A DNA stretch of 64,000 nt, from NCBI RefSeq assembly GCF_029633865.1, contig NC_079222.1:29388166-29452165 (forward strand). The letters are read 5' to 3'. Below the pieces are notes generated by a model. That model saw nothing but the letters and a program-made list of their open reading frames with translations, made no database searches and was not told the DNA's origin. This document shows, piece after piece, positions 46,660-58,500 of this stretch (position 1 is the first letter of the stretch; each line of letters opens with the position of its first letter). The position numbers and the translations under genes were made by a program. This DNA comes from Lampris incognitus (lineage: Eukaryota > Chordata > Actinopteri > Lampriformes > Lampridae).

Positions 46660-48320
46660 ACTGTTTTTACTTACCGCATTACTGCTGATGCTGCACTAAT
46701 CCAGCTGTCAATCTCCCGCTCCATCCTACTCTCACTTGTGAACAAGACCCCGAGATACCTGAACTTCTTCACTTGAGGCAACAATTCACCCTCAACCCGG
46801 AGGGAACAATCCACCATTTTCTGGTAGAGAACCATGGCCTCAGACGTGGAGGTGCTGACTCTCATCCTGGCCATCTCACACTCAGCTGCAAACCACCCCA
46901 GTGCGCGCTGATGAAGCCAGCAAAACCACATCATCTGCGAAGAGCAGAGATGCAATTCTGAGGCTCGCAAAATGGACACATTCCTCACCTTGGCTGCGCC
47001 TTGAGAGCCTGTCCATGAATATCACAAACAGAATCAGAGACAAGGGACAACCTTAGCGGAGTCTGACACCCACCGAAAACGTGTTTGATTTTGTACTGGG
47101 AATATGGACACAGCTCTCACTTTGGTTGTACAAGGACCGGATGGTTTGTAGCAACTACCCTGGTACCCCATTCTCCTGCAGTACCCCCCACAGAGTGCCC
47201 CGGGGTACACGGTCATAAGCCTTCTCCCAAGTCCACAAAACACATGTAGACTGGCTGGTCAAACTCCCATGCCTCCCTCAGCACTTCCGCAAGGGTAAAG
47301 AGTTGGTCCATTGTTCCACGGCCAGGATGGAATCCACATTGTTCCTCCTGGATCCAAGATTCGACAATCGGTCGGAGCCTCCTTTCCAGCGTCCCAGAGT
47401 AGACTTTCACAGGGAGGCTGAGCAGTGTGATACCCCAATAATTGGAGCACACCCTCCGGTCCCCCTTTTTTAAATATTGGAACCACCACCCCAGTCTGTC
47501 ACTCCACAGGTACTGTCCCCGCCCTCCACGCGACACTAAAGAGGCATGTCAGCAAAGACAGCCCAGAGTCTTTAGCATCTCAGGGCGAATCTCATCCACA
47601 CCCAGCGCCTTGCCACCGAGGAGCTTCTTAACTACCTCAGAGACCTCTGCCAGGGATATTGGTGGGGCTTCCCCCGAGTCTTCAGATTCTACCTCCTCCA
47701 CTGAGGACATGTTAGCCGAGTTCAGGAGCTCCTCAAGGTGTTCTCTCCACCGCCCGACAACATCCCCAGTCCAGGTCAGCATTTTCCCTCCCCGGCTGAA
47801 CACAGCCTGAGTCAAGCCCTGCTTCCCCTTCCTGAGTCACTGGATGGTTTGCCAGAACTTCCTTGAGGCCAACCAAAAGTCCTCCTCCATAGCCTTGCCA
47901 AACTCCTCCCACACCTGAGTATTTGCTTCCACAACCGCCGAAGCCACAACCCTTCTGGCCTCCCAGTACCTGTCTGCTGCTTCTGGAGACTCTTGGGCCA
48001 ACCAAGCCCGGAAGGCCTCCTTCTTCAGCCTGACGGCTTCCCTCACCACCAGTGTCCATCAGCGGGTTCTTAGGTTGCCACCTCGACAGACACCAATGAC
48101 CTTATGACCACAGGTCCTACCTGCCACATCTGCAATAGAGGCTTTGAACATGGCCCACTCAGACCCCATGTCCCCAGCTTCCCTCGGGATACACGAGAAG
48201 TTCTTCTGGAGGTGGGAGTTGAAGACCTCACAGACAGGGGCCTCCACAAGACGTTCCCAGTTCACCCTCACTACACGTTTGGGTTTGCCAGGTTTGTCCG
48301 GCAGCCTTCCCTGCCATTTG
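46660..48320 (-). mobile_element. Rex3 (RTE clade) LINE, truncated and decayed
   Basis: Minus-strand order: VCEVFNSHLQKNFSCIPREA (endonuclease-RT linker, 48059-48535), AVRLKKEAFRAWLAQE, WREHLEELLNSANMSSVEE, GGKALGVDEIRPEML, DRRVCSNYWGITLLSLPVKV, EEQCGFHPGRGTMDQLFTLA, VYMCFVDL, then FAAECEMARMRVSTSTSEAM and VKKFRYLGVLF. The block GACAGACTGGGGTGGTGGTT near 47480 nearly equals the primer site commonly used to amplify Rex3. The palm is frameshifted, the first endonuclease part and the C-terminal end are missing. Confidence 0.9.
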
Positions 48321-48419
48321 ATCCAACTTTTTGTCCAACTGATTGTTATTGGACTTCTGTGCAAGTCATGGATTGGCCATATAAAACACCATGTTTGAAC
48401 ATAAGGTAGTTCATGAGTG

Positions 48420-49470
48420 TATTTGGTACCAGAACACCTTAGACCGAAGATCGATGATAGACTTTGTGGTCGTATCATCAGATCTGTGGTCCTATGTTTT
48501 GGACACTCGGGTGAAGAGAGGAGCAGAGCTGTCAAGTTACACTGTTTTAAATCTCATTTGTTAAGCATCTTAAATGCGACGTCACCTGTTGCCCATTGGT
48601 ATGGGCACATGCGTGGTTCCCCCTCTGTTTGGGCTTGGGACTGAGAGAGACAGAGAGAAAGCTGTTATGTGAGAGTACATTGATGTTTATCACCCTTGTC
48701 CTATTGTACACTGTGATTGCAGATCAATCAGTAAAGCACAGAAGAAGAGCTGTGTGTCCTGTGGCTTCTTTATCATGTCACCATGACAGGGGTGGCAATA
48801 TTTGGGAGCTCGTCCGGGATCTGCAACTTCTCACTTTGTAGATCCTGAAAGAACCACAGTGACGGACATGTAGAGACGGGGGAGAACTGGACATCTTCAG
48901 GGGCAGAACTGTCTGATGCAGATAGCAGTCGCAGACGGGTCCAAAGAGAATGCAGGCAAGATGGCCGACAGTGGTACACGGAAGAAGCTAGTGTGGATCA
49001 TCCAGAAACTCCTGTTGAAGCTGTCTGAGGACCAATTGCATGAATTGGCCACAGCCATCAGCAGGGAGATGAATTCCAAGCCCCCGGACAGCACGCGGAA
49101 CATTAAAGCCGAATTGTTTGATTATGTGGTGAGCTACATGAACAGTGACCACCTGAGGGAATTCGAGAAACAGGGCCTTGTACAGTTGCTCTGTCTCCAA
49201 GACCTCACTCACCAGGTGGCAGAGGACAGAAATGGGCATGAAATCTCCAAGACATCAAAGGCACCAGAGGACCACAACGCGTCTGAAACCTCAATTGAGG
49301 GTTCCACTTGCCAGCATCTGCAGTTCCTCTGGTTCCAGGCACCAGCACTACAGAGACTTCACCCATGCTACATAGGGGACTGGTGGGGCTGTCAGATGTG
49401 GCAGCCCTACTGTCACAGCGTGAAGTTAAAAATTTTGGTGGTCAGATTTCATACACATGAATTGATATGA
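48420..49470 (+). mobile_element. endogenous-retrovirus-like fossil: LTR end, primer-binding site, leader/gag-like segment
   Basis: A primer-binding-site-like block TGGGAGCTCGTCCGGGAT at 48803-48820 resembles the tRNA-Pro site of gamma/epsilon-type retroviruses. It follows a possible LTR end near 48798. Downstream is an open stretch (48916-49470) that could be gag-related; its family was not recognised. No pol, env or second LTR seen here. Broken, old remnant. The LTR 5' limit is uncertain. Confidence 0.4.
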
Positions 49471-49563
49471 ATTACAGCAGCACTTGCAAGCAGATTGATG
49501 ATGGATTAAAAGCAAATGTCTCCGAGTCTGAGGTTGTTAGGTCGGTTATTAGGGTTATATAGC

Positions 49564-51827
49564 CAGGTGCTTTTAAAGACATATTATGTAACAGTGATGG
49601 GCTGACAGTGACTGAACTCAAATGCTTTCTGAAACCGCACATGAAAGGGAAAGACAGTAGTGATCATGAGGCACTCACAGAACTCCAGCAGCAGAATGGA
49701 GTCAAAATGGGACAAATTCTGCACTCCTGTTTCAGTGCTAACCGAATTGTCGAACACATTGCAAAGGAAATGCAATCATCAATTGTGAACAGCATTGTTA
49801 GCTCCTCAAGTAAACTTGCCTGGCTAATAGATGAGCCGTCCACCTTAAGTAGAAAAACCACCATGATAGTCAACATCAAAACCTCTGTGCTAGGTGAACC
49901 GCCAGAATTCATATTTCTCGATTTAGTGGAACTTCAGGACCAGACAGCTGAGGGAATAGTTGATGCTTTAATGAATTGCCTCACAAAAGCAGGATTCACA
50001 GAGGAGTGGCTAAAGGAAAACTGGGTGTCCTTTGTCTCAGATGGCGCTAGTGTTATGGTAGGCAAGCACTCAGGTGTATCAACTAAGTTGAAAATGAGAT
50101 TTCCAAAACTGCTCAGTTGGCATTGCATGAATCATAGACTTGAATTGGCCGTTTCTGATGCCATAGATAATGTCACTTCCATCAATCACTTCCGAACCTT
50201 TGTTGAAAAATTGCACAACATCTATAGCAAGTCAAACAAAAACCAGAGAGAGCTTTTTGAATCTGCGGCTGAGGTTGGATCTCAGGTTCTTAAAATTGGC
50301 CGAATCTTAAATGTTAGATGGGTTGCCAGTAGTTTTCGGACTGTTCGGGCTGTCTGGACATCTTTCACTGCCCTTGTCAGACACTTTGAAAAAGCCTCCA
50401 ATGATGAACATAGGACTAGCACAGAGAGACAGACATACAGAGGCTTGCGTGACCGACTGCAGAGTCCAGAATTTCTCTGTGACCTGGGTTTGATGTGTGA
50501 TACTTTACATGAACTGTCCAGTCTCTCTGAGGAACTTCAAGCTCGAACCATGACTCTCCTCAGAGCAGAGCTTCTTGTCAAAAGAGCAATAAGGGTTTTA
50601 GCCTCATTCAAAACTCAACCAGGGGAGAAACGTGCAGATGCCTTGGAGGCTTAAGATCGTGGCACACTCAGAGATGTGCATTTGAAGTCAAACCCAAAGA
50701 TTAAGTCCATTAACACTGAACAGTTCTTGCAAAGCCTAATCAAAAGTCTGGAGAAACGCCTTCCTTTTGAGGAAGAAATTCTTAAAGACTTGAGCATTTT
50801 AGACACAAGCAGGTGGCCATCTGACCCCAGTATTCGTTATGGTGAAGCAGAGATTTGCAGGCTCTGTGTACGTTTCAATTTGTGCTCTGACCAGGCCATT
50901 AGGGGAATGCGAGACTTTGTTGAATCTCCCCATACTGAGTGCCAAGATTCGAAACCTCTCAAGAACTGTATGCAGACGTTTCCAGTTAGCACAGCGGAAT
51001 GTGAGAGGGGTTTTAGTCTAATGAATAGCATTGTAACTGACAAGAGGTCTGCACTTTTAGTTCCAAACATTGCGAGTCTGATGGTGATCAGTATCAATGG
51101 CCCACCAATTTCACTATTCAACCCAGTAATCTCATGGGCGAGACATCATCATCGTACTGCAAATGACCCACAATCACGGAAATGCAAATCTGTGTTGACT
51201 GTAGATAGGAAATTCATTTAGAACATACTGTAACTGAACAAAACATAAGTGAACATTTTAGTATGTCTTCATATTTTAGCTGTTTGACTGAGCTGATATA
51301 GCATAAATGACTGTATAAATGTAAACAAAAAATTTACTGAGCTCATTTAGCATGTGACTGTATAAATTACTTAATTGTATTATTATTTGTTTGTTTTTTT
51401 GGAGAAAATGATACACTCAGTGTTACTAATAAACAAAACAAATTGACAATGAGCTGATGTAGTAAAAGTGACTATGTATAAATGTATTATTTAATTGTAT
51501 TATTTGTTTTTTAGAGAAAATTATACACTGTCATGTAATGATTCTCATAACATTACTAGTAAACAAAACAAAATAAAAATTGACTTCTCTTGTGTCCATT
51601 TTTGGGCTACAAAAAATTGTCCTCGGCTACCAGGTTTGACCTGTTTATAAGTGTGATGTACTGTTGTTATAAGTGATTATTGTTGCTCTCAAAATATGTT
51701 AAATTGCATAGATTTATACTATAGTCTTCAAAAATGTATCGGGAGGGCATGCCCCCGAATCCCCCTAGTGCAGCTGGGACACATGATCCTGTAGTACAAC
51801 ACTTCTTTTTTTAGGACTACACCACTG
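49564..51827 (+). mobile_element. hAT transposase, KIAA1586-like, one internal stop; 3' end preserved
   Basis: 49608-50654 and 50676-51221 are in the same frame and form one hAT transposase of about 537 codons interrupted by a single TAA at 50652. Seen: LVELQDQTAEGIVDALMNCL, WVSFVSDGASVMVGKHSGVS, LLSWHCMNHRLELAVSDAID (RNase-H-like core), LNVRWVASSFRTVRAVW, and the hAT C-terminal dimerisation block FPVSTAECERGFSLMNSIVT. The N-terminal zinc finger is absent. The 3' end GGACTACACCACTG at 51814-51827 resembles a hAT terminal repeat; no matching 5' end was found, so it is 5'-truncated next to the retroviral fossil. Domesticated relatives exist (KIAA1586), but nothing here shows domestication. Confidence 0.82.
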
Positions 51828-52189
51828 GTATGGACATTGTTATTATGATATACCTGGACATGGAACTTTTTACATGTGAGTGAGTTTTCCATGGAAAAAT
51901 ATTTTCCACAGCCATGCAAAGCCACACTCAAACAGCAGACAGTGGTTCGTGCATAACATATTTCAAGAAATAGACAATATTCAGAATAGATTCAAAAACG
52001 GACTGGTTGTTAAAATCCCTAGTGTTTGCACTGCAACAGTTTCGGTGGGAAATAAACTGGAGATGGCTGCCAAGGTGACATTGCCACCACCAGGACACAT
52101 CGTCAGTTGTGCACCTCAGCATCACAGGGTGTTTCGGCCTTTTATCACAAGACACCCTCCGCTGAGGCAGGCCCACCACAGGTTGATGT

Positions 52190-52575
52190 GTGTGCCCTGC
52201 GGTTAGCTGTTCACCCTGGCAGCCCAGACGGCGTCTCTCCTTTTGATCCAGATCCAGTGGCTAGTCCTCTCAGCAGTGTCGGCTTGTTCTGATTGCTCTC
52301 CTGTGGGCCTGCCCCCTGACTCCTAGTTCCCTCAGGAGTTTTGCTGTGGAGCTGGCAACAAAGCCCCTACAACCCACCTCCACAGGGCGCACCTTCACCC
52401 TCCAGCCTCTGTCTTCTGCTTCGGCTGCTAGGTTGGCGTACTGCAGCTTCTTACGCTCGTATGCTTCATCGACTGAATCCTCCCAGGGGACTGTCAGCTC
52501 GATGATGTAAGCGAGCTGGCAAGAATTGGACCAGAGGACGAGGTCTGGTCGCAAAGTGGTTGTTGCGATCTCTAA
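52190..52575 (-). mobile_element. retrotransposon C-terminal nuclease-like domain fragment (R2/RLE type)
   Basis: Minus-strand peptide: TTLRPDLVLWSNS, IIELTVPWEDSVDEAYERKK, LQYANLAAEAEDRGWRVKVR, VGCRGFVASSTAKLLRELGV. The PD...E..ERKK spacing fits the restriction-like endonuclease at the C-terminus of R2-type and related LINEs. After a frameshift it continues SHWIWIKRRDAVW and a stop. The RT upstream is missing. Confidence 0.6.
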
Positions 52576-53739
52576 ATAATAGCAACAAAAAAAAAGAAAA
52601 AAGTCAAACAAAAAAACTGTTTGACTTTTTTTGTGTACACAGTATATCAAGAAAGCCTCAAACGAGAAACTCACTCTAAATGTTGAGCATCAAGACCAAT
52701 TAATGTTCAAACATAAACAGTTCAGTTCGTTTTTTTAACACAGTCTAGTAATGAGTAATAACGAAATTGACACAAATACCAGTCTGATTAATCCTGGGCA
52801 CGCGAGATGAGCCGCTGAAGAGACGCCTGTAAAGCATGGCAAAGCACGTGACGTGCGTGTAGTCTACGTGACTCACTGCAGAAGTTAGACGGCGCCAACA
52901 GCAATGCAATGCGTTCAATGTTCACACTGCTCTTGAAATAACTTTCACTCAGGCAGCAATCTTCCCTCACAAAACTAAAAAAACACCACGGTCCTCCGAG
53001 TCCTCTTCTCGGCATCCAATAGTTCATCTGAACGCACACAGTCCCAGTATTGAGAATTAACGAGCCACTACGACCAGTGAGCTAGCTAGCTTCACTGACA
53101 AATAGACTAACGTTAGCGCTATAGGCTAATCCCGTGCGGTACTAAGCTAGTGCTGCAGAGAGTCCAATCACTAAACACTAATGTCGACTAATGTCGACTA
53201 ACGACTGTCTAGAATCCTCTTCGTGTCTCATGCACACAACAACAATGACAAATGTTCCTCTGAAACTCACGGCACCGACGAAGCACTGACTTCCACGTCC
53301 TCAGTCCGTGACCATTTCAAACACTCCATTGCTAGTCGGGGGAATTCATGCTAGCTGGTGGTCACTCGCAGCCTCCAAGCAGGACACCTTCTCCGACGCA
53401 CCCCAGGAAACACGAATTCGTCCCAAACGATTCTTGTACACGGTAACACATTCACTCCACGTACAGTACGTGTCTGTCTTCCTCTAGATTTCGTATTTCC
53501 ATTAGGAAAAAAAAAATTGTTCAGCGACCCACACACAGCCGCAACGTTCTCACTCACCGCGTCTCTTCTCCCCCCCCTTCCCCCCGGTGTGTTAGAGAGC
53601 CTCACTCTGATTGGCTACGATGGAGGACGCTTGCCTGATACTAACCCTATAATATACGACTATACTCAGAATAGCTGCATACCCTACATTTGCTTGAAGG
53701 ATGTCTTGTTTGGTTTCACAAATTATAGAAGATAATTAG

Positions 53740-54105
53740 AAAATGAGTATTTTCTGTGTAACCTCATCATATCGCTGGCCAAGTTTTATATCCATAAATG
53801 TAAGGTGTTACAAATTAAACCATCTCTTTGTACCTTTAAAAATAAAGCAGAGTCCTACATTAGAACATTATCTACTTCCTGCGATAGAAAAGCTGTGAAA
53901 ACCTTCAATTTATGCTCCAAAATTAACATATTAATATAATTCTAATATATATATATATATACATTATTTTTTGGTGTGTTTTTACTGCACACCTTCATTT
54001 TTATAATTGTGTCAAACTGTTTGTAACCCCTGGCGCTATATATTTGTTTGTTTGTTATTCCTTTCACTGTGATATGTATTTTGTATTTCTGATACTGAAA
54101 AAAAA
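53740..54105 (+). mobile_element. L1-like LINE 3' end
   Basis: Translation gives ENEYFLCNLIISLAKFYIHK, CTFKNKAESYIRTLSTS and KAVKTFNLC, like the last residues of fish L1 ORF2. The 3' UTR follows to an A-run near 54100. Ends just 5' of the next gene's promoter. Confidence 0.6.
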
Positions 54106-54136
54106 AGGTTTGAAATGAAATGGAACCTTCTCTTAG

Positions 54137-54220
54137 CTCCTCCCCCAATGTGGCGTCAGAGCGTTTTCCCACGTGACTCACAGTGTATATAGCCAAGTGC
54201 ACTCAGCGTTGCCTCTCATT
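54137..54220 (+). promoter_or_regulatory. core promoter of the unknown gene at 54.2-59 kb
   Basis: In order: CTCCTCCCCC (GC/KLF-type box), CCAAT at 54145-54149, TGGCGTCA near 54151, E-box CACGTG at 54170-54175, TATATAG at 54186-54192. A start site near 54216-54220 is inferred from TATA spacing. Confidence 0.6.
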
Positions 54221-54247
54221 TACTGCGAGACTTCTACGGGAGAGCAG

Positions 54248-54290
<43 letters not shown>

Positions 54291-54347
54291 AAGTTCTAAA
54301 GCGACCTGTGAAGAGATAACTGTAAAGCGATCATTGAAGACTACAAG
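54218..54347 (+). other. non-coding exon 1 of the unknown gene
   Basis: Follows the TATA box and ends at a strong donor ACAAG|GTAAGT at 54347/54348. Contains a (GA)n run of about 19 units at 54250-54287 and a repeated TTCTAAAG. No ATG-led coding frame. Exon assignment is inferred from the promoter and donor; transcript evidence is absent. Confidence 0.5.
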
Positions 54348-54524
54348 GTAAGTACATTTACACTTTTATGGATCCGTCATTTTCTCAATTCTCCTTTTAA
54401 AAAAAATCAAGTGTGATTGTACCTTCACTGAAAAGGTAGATGATGAATTGAATTTGTTGCTTTGTTTTAATTTTATGTTTTGGTGCAAAAATCTACTGTT
54501 TTCAGTTGTCAAGATTTTTTTTTT

Positions 54525-54895
54525 CTGGGGTCCGCTGTGGTGTAGCGGTCTAAGCATCGGCTTTGTGTCGATGCAGTTGCCCACTGGGGATCTCGTCAGA
54601 TCGGACTATGGCCGGACTCGATGAAGCAGCAATAGTTGGCAACGCTGTCTTCGGGAGGAGGGCGGAGTCGGCTTGTGTTCGTCACATGAATGCGTCTCTG
54701 GGTGTGTCGGGAAAAGCAGTGGTTCGGCCTGGAGTCGCCTTGTCACGAAAGTGGCGAGGCGACTCCTTCGAGACTGCCGGCCGGAGAGACGCAGTTGGCG
54801 AACGCATGTAGTACGGGGGTGGGTGTTTGAATTAGAATAGGGAGCGATTGGCCACCAAATTGGGAGAAAAAGGGAAAAATCAGAAAGAAATTAAA
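54525..54895 (+). repeat. SINE family B (tRNA-derived), intron 1 of the unknown gene
   Basis: Head GGGGTCCGCTGTGGTGTAGC with A-box-like TGGTGTAGCGGTCTA, a body unlike family A, but a similar tail (GCGATTGGCCACCAAATTGG, GAGAAAAAGGGAAAAA). No clear duplication. Confidence 0.65.
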
Positions 54896-55159
54896 AAAAT
54901 ATATTATTTTTGTTTTTCTGGCTTCTTTCTGTGTAACTTAAATCTATGAACTACTATACTGTGGTAATTGAATAAACTCTCAAAAACGTTGTTTTTTTTT
55001 AAAAAAAGGAAGAAAAAGAAAAAAGCTAGCTATATCTTAAATTGTGTTTTAAAATGCAACCCGAATGTTATTATAATGTCCTGTAAATATTTTTGAATAT
55101 TAACGAACTGTAACCACCACAGAAGGTTCCCAAGACGTACTTTGGTGGTTTCGTGAGAA

Positions 55160-55330
55160 AATCTCAGAAAAATCTAATCGATACATCATTGCAACTCATC
55201 AATTCACCGTTCTAACTCTAATTAATGGCTTCGGTAATTTGCAAATCCAGTTTCGGTCATAATGCAACTGTACTCTTTATAAGGTTGGAGATACTACCTT
55301 CAGTCAGCTGAGATTGGCGAAGGAAGTTGT
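55160..55330 (+). repeat. interspersed repeat family D, copy 3 (partial)
   Basis: Matches the central part of copy 2 (CTAACTCTAATTAATGG, ATGCAACTGTACTCTTTATA, CTTCAGTCAGCTGAGATTG). It lacks the GATGAG..GAAACGT block. In intron 1 of the unknown gene. Confidence 0.55.
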
Positions 55331-55592
55331 TTGGCAGAGCGGTTGTTGAGAAAGTTGAAGGCCCGACATACACATTCTTCCCGTGGCGACCCGACGAACA
55401 GCGCTACTCTGCCATTGCAACCCTCATTGTGGTCGGAGAGGGGAATTACATCCGAACAGACCTACCACTAGTAATAATAATATTATTATTCTAAACATTA
55501 AAATAAATGCATACTAAAACATGTGGAAATGAAATGCTTTCATTGGAAGGAACTCTGATCTTGATAATAACCATTATATTTCTGTCTTTCAG

Positions 55593-58500
55593 ATGGATAA
55601 AAAAGTCAGGTTCAGCGTGGGCCTACCCCACATTAACTTGGAGGAGATCCAACCGCTGATTTTTAACCTCTTTAAGACGCTGTCTGAAGAGTAAGTGCTG
55701 TAAATGGATTCATTGTTGTGTTTGATATTTTATCAAATGGGGAACAGAAGAAACAACTTGTGTTAGAAAGCAGAATATCAGCATAATTGGAAGGAAATTA
55801 GGGTGATAATATGCAGGTGAATTATCAGCGTCAATTAATTATTAACCTCAATTAAGCATTGAGTTTTGTGCTGATAATGATTTTATACTTATCTATTGTA
55901 TTAACTTTTTATTGTCTACCATGCTCTGTTTTGATCTTGTGTTGTCTGATACAGTGCTGCTTGTTTTTTTTTTTAACTGAAGGTGTCCTTGAGTGCTCTG
56001 AAAGGCACCCACAAATAAAATTTGTTATTATTAGTATTATTATTATCATGTCTGTTTATCTAATATGGTTTTGTTCATGGTTTTTGTTTTACAGGCAATG
56101 GAGGATGATAGCTTCTGGCACCATGGACCCGGTAAGTTACTGACATAACACCCATGTTTTTGACCACAAATCTCTACTTATGGAAGAACAACAACAACAA
56201 CAACATCACCGTGTTATTTATCATTGCTTTTCATCTCATTCCCAACAGGACATGGTGTGTGTCATGGCTGTGATGGCCATGGACATAGTCCAGCTTGTCG
56301 CCTCGACTATCCTGGATGCTGTGATCCAAGGGTCCAAGCACTGCAAATATGTGTCTCCACCACCCTTAAGACAGAATGGGAGTCCCTGCTCATTAGAGTA
56401 AGTCCATAAGTAAATCTTCTAGACTCAAACACTCACATTCTCCTGCACTAGTTTCAAAATGTATACAATTGTCATTAGAATGACCAGGTTTTCACATCCA
56501 TTGTGTTTTCCCATTCAAATGGAGTCTTACAGTGGTGTACTGTGAAACTTGGTAATCAATCAGTTATTTTTAATGAGTCCCATTTACAAATTGTCCAACT
56601 GTGTGGGTGTTAAACTTTTATTGTATTGACAGTTGAGTTATTAAAGTCAGTTAGCCCATCATTAAGATTTAATCATTAGGACGTAAGTCGGCATAAGAAT
56701 CTGTTTTGTTTCCAGCTGTCTTTTCAGTAACATTTAACCATAACACAAAATTTAAGAGAGCAGATTTAAGAGAATAAGGGAAATGTTATGAAAATATTGA
56801 AAAACTAGATTGGTAGTAAACTGTGGCAGTATTTCCAACAGGAGACTGAATAATAATATTTTCTTTATTCTCTCAAAAGAACCCCAGATGAGACTGAGCA
56901 GGAGGTGATGGATAATCTCCTGGTGACTGAAGACATTGTCAAGGAGAGCATGGGTCATGTCATCCTCCAGTCAATGTCAGAAATCTTGGGTGTGACAGAG
57001 ACCAAGTCAGAGGTCTCAACTGAGCTTAACCGACTGGTGGCCAGCGAGGCCGCTGAGAAGATTAACTCTGTCCTCTCTGAGATTGCTCAGGAGGCAGTTC
57101 TGGAGCCAGACAGCCCTAAGGTATTCGTCGGTGGATGTGTTCACAAAACCCACACTCTCCGCAGCATTGTTGCTGCCATGGGCACCACCATGAGAGGGTG
57201 CCTGGCAAAGATGATGGGCTGCTGCACAACATCCCATTCTACAGCCATAGCCACCACTGACCCCTCAGCACAGGAGGAATTCCAAAGTGTTGAGGATGCT
57301 TCGATGATGCCTTGGACGTTGATGGACCTTGATGTCATCGATACCGAGAGGGACCACCCATGCATGGAGCTGATAGATAACAAGGTTGCGGCCACTTTTG
57401 ACAAGACAGTGGCCGCCAGTTCATCATTTTGTTCCTCCAGCCATGGCAGCCATAGATCCAGGCCTGCAACACCTTGTGTGTCAGAACCTCAGACCTTGTT
57501 CTCACAAAGTGGTGGTCCAAGTCACTACAGCACACATGGGACACGTAGGACAAGGTTTGCGCAGTTTGTAGAAAAGTACATTGGTTACACGTTGACTTTT
57601 CTCAGATGTACTAAAGGGATCTCCAATGTGGTCTGTGCAACGGTGGATTCTGCAAAACAGATTCCAGAGGATATGGAAATGGAGAGTCAGAGCCTATGCA
57701 GGCCTTACACGGCCCCATCATTCCTTCAGTCTCCTACTAGGAGAGTCTCAGTCCTTAGCGTTAATGCTTTGGACTCTGTAGACAAAGAGGAAGACATCAG
57801 TGAGGTAACCGAGTGGCTGGTGGGGAATGTTCTGGGGCCAGAGGACGAGGATGGCGAACAAAAAGAATCTGACACTCACATCTCCAGTGATGAGTTGAAA
57901 GCCATTGCAAAAGAACTTTCAACTAAAATCTTTGACCTTATTAAGGCTGAAGTGAGAGACCAAACACCTGCGACGCAAATTGGGAGGAGCCTGTCAGATA
58001 GTGCAATTGTCCTGAGCAAAGTGGACGCCTCTGACAGAGACTCAACATCGACCCTGTATACCATTGTGGAGGACTCAGTCGAGCGCCTGTTGCAGTACAG
58101 TGTCCTCTGGTTGGGCCAGGACTCCCAGATGTCGGACACAAAAATTACCCTTGGATGTCCCATAAAGGCCCCAAGCATGGCTACTTCAAGGGGGATGCTT
58201 AGAGTGTCATCGGCGACATCAGCAACTGAGGTCAAAGAGTGGGAGACCCTGAGGGCAACAATTGTAGCCTCCTGGAAGGGGGGTTTTGAGGAAGGAAGAG
58301 TGGACCCATGCATTGGAGAAGTGGCCGAGCAGCGAAGTGGGTCCTGTCTTTCTTTTATGTCTGAGAGCAGCTCTGAGCAATACTACATGGTGAACCTATT
58401 GCTTGTGAGGCTGCTCACAGATATCACTTCCTCCTCAAAAAGTGAAGGATCCAGTGTCACTTTGAACGAGCTCATAAAGAATCTAGCAATGATGGAGGTG

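Noticed and set aside
47442-47810. 122-codon plus-strand open frame
   Set aside because: Shadow of the Rex3 reverse transcriptase on the other strand.
52788-53039. Possible exon near 52.8-53.6 kb in CpG-richer DNA
   Set aside because: I looked for a start exon and donor on both strands and found no consistent reading frame or family match; left unannotated.
57876-58313. 145-codon minus-strand open frame
   Set aside because: Shadow inside the large last exon of the plus-strand unknown gene, which has splice and promoter support.
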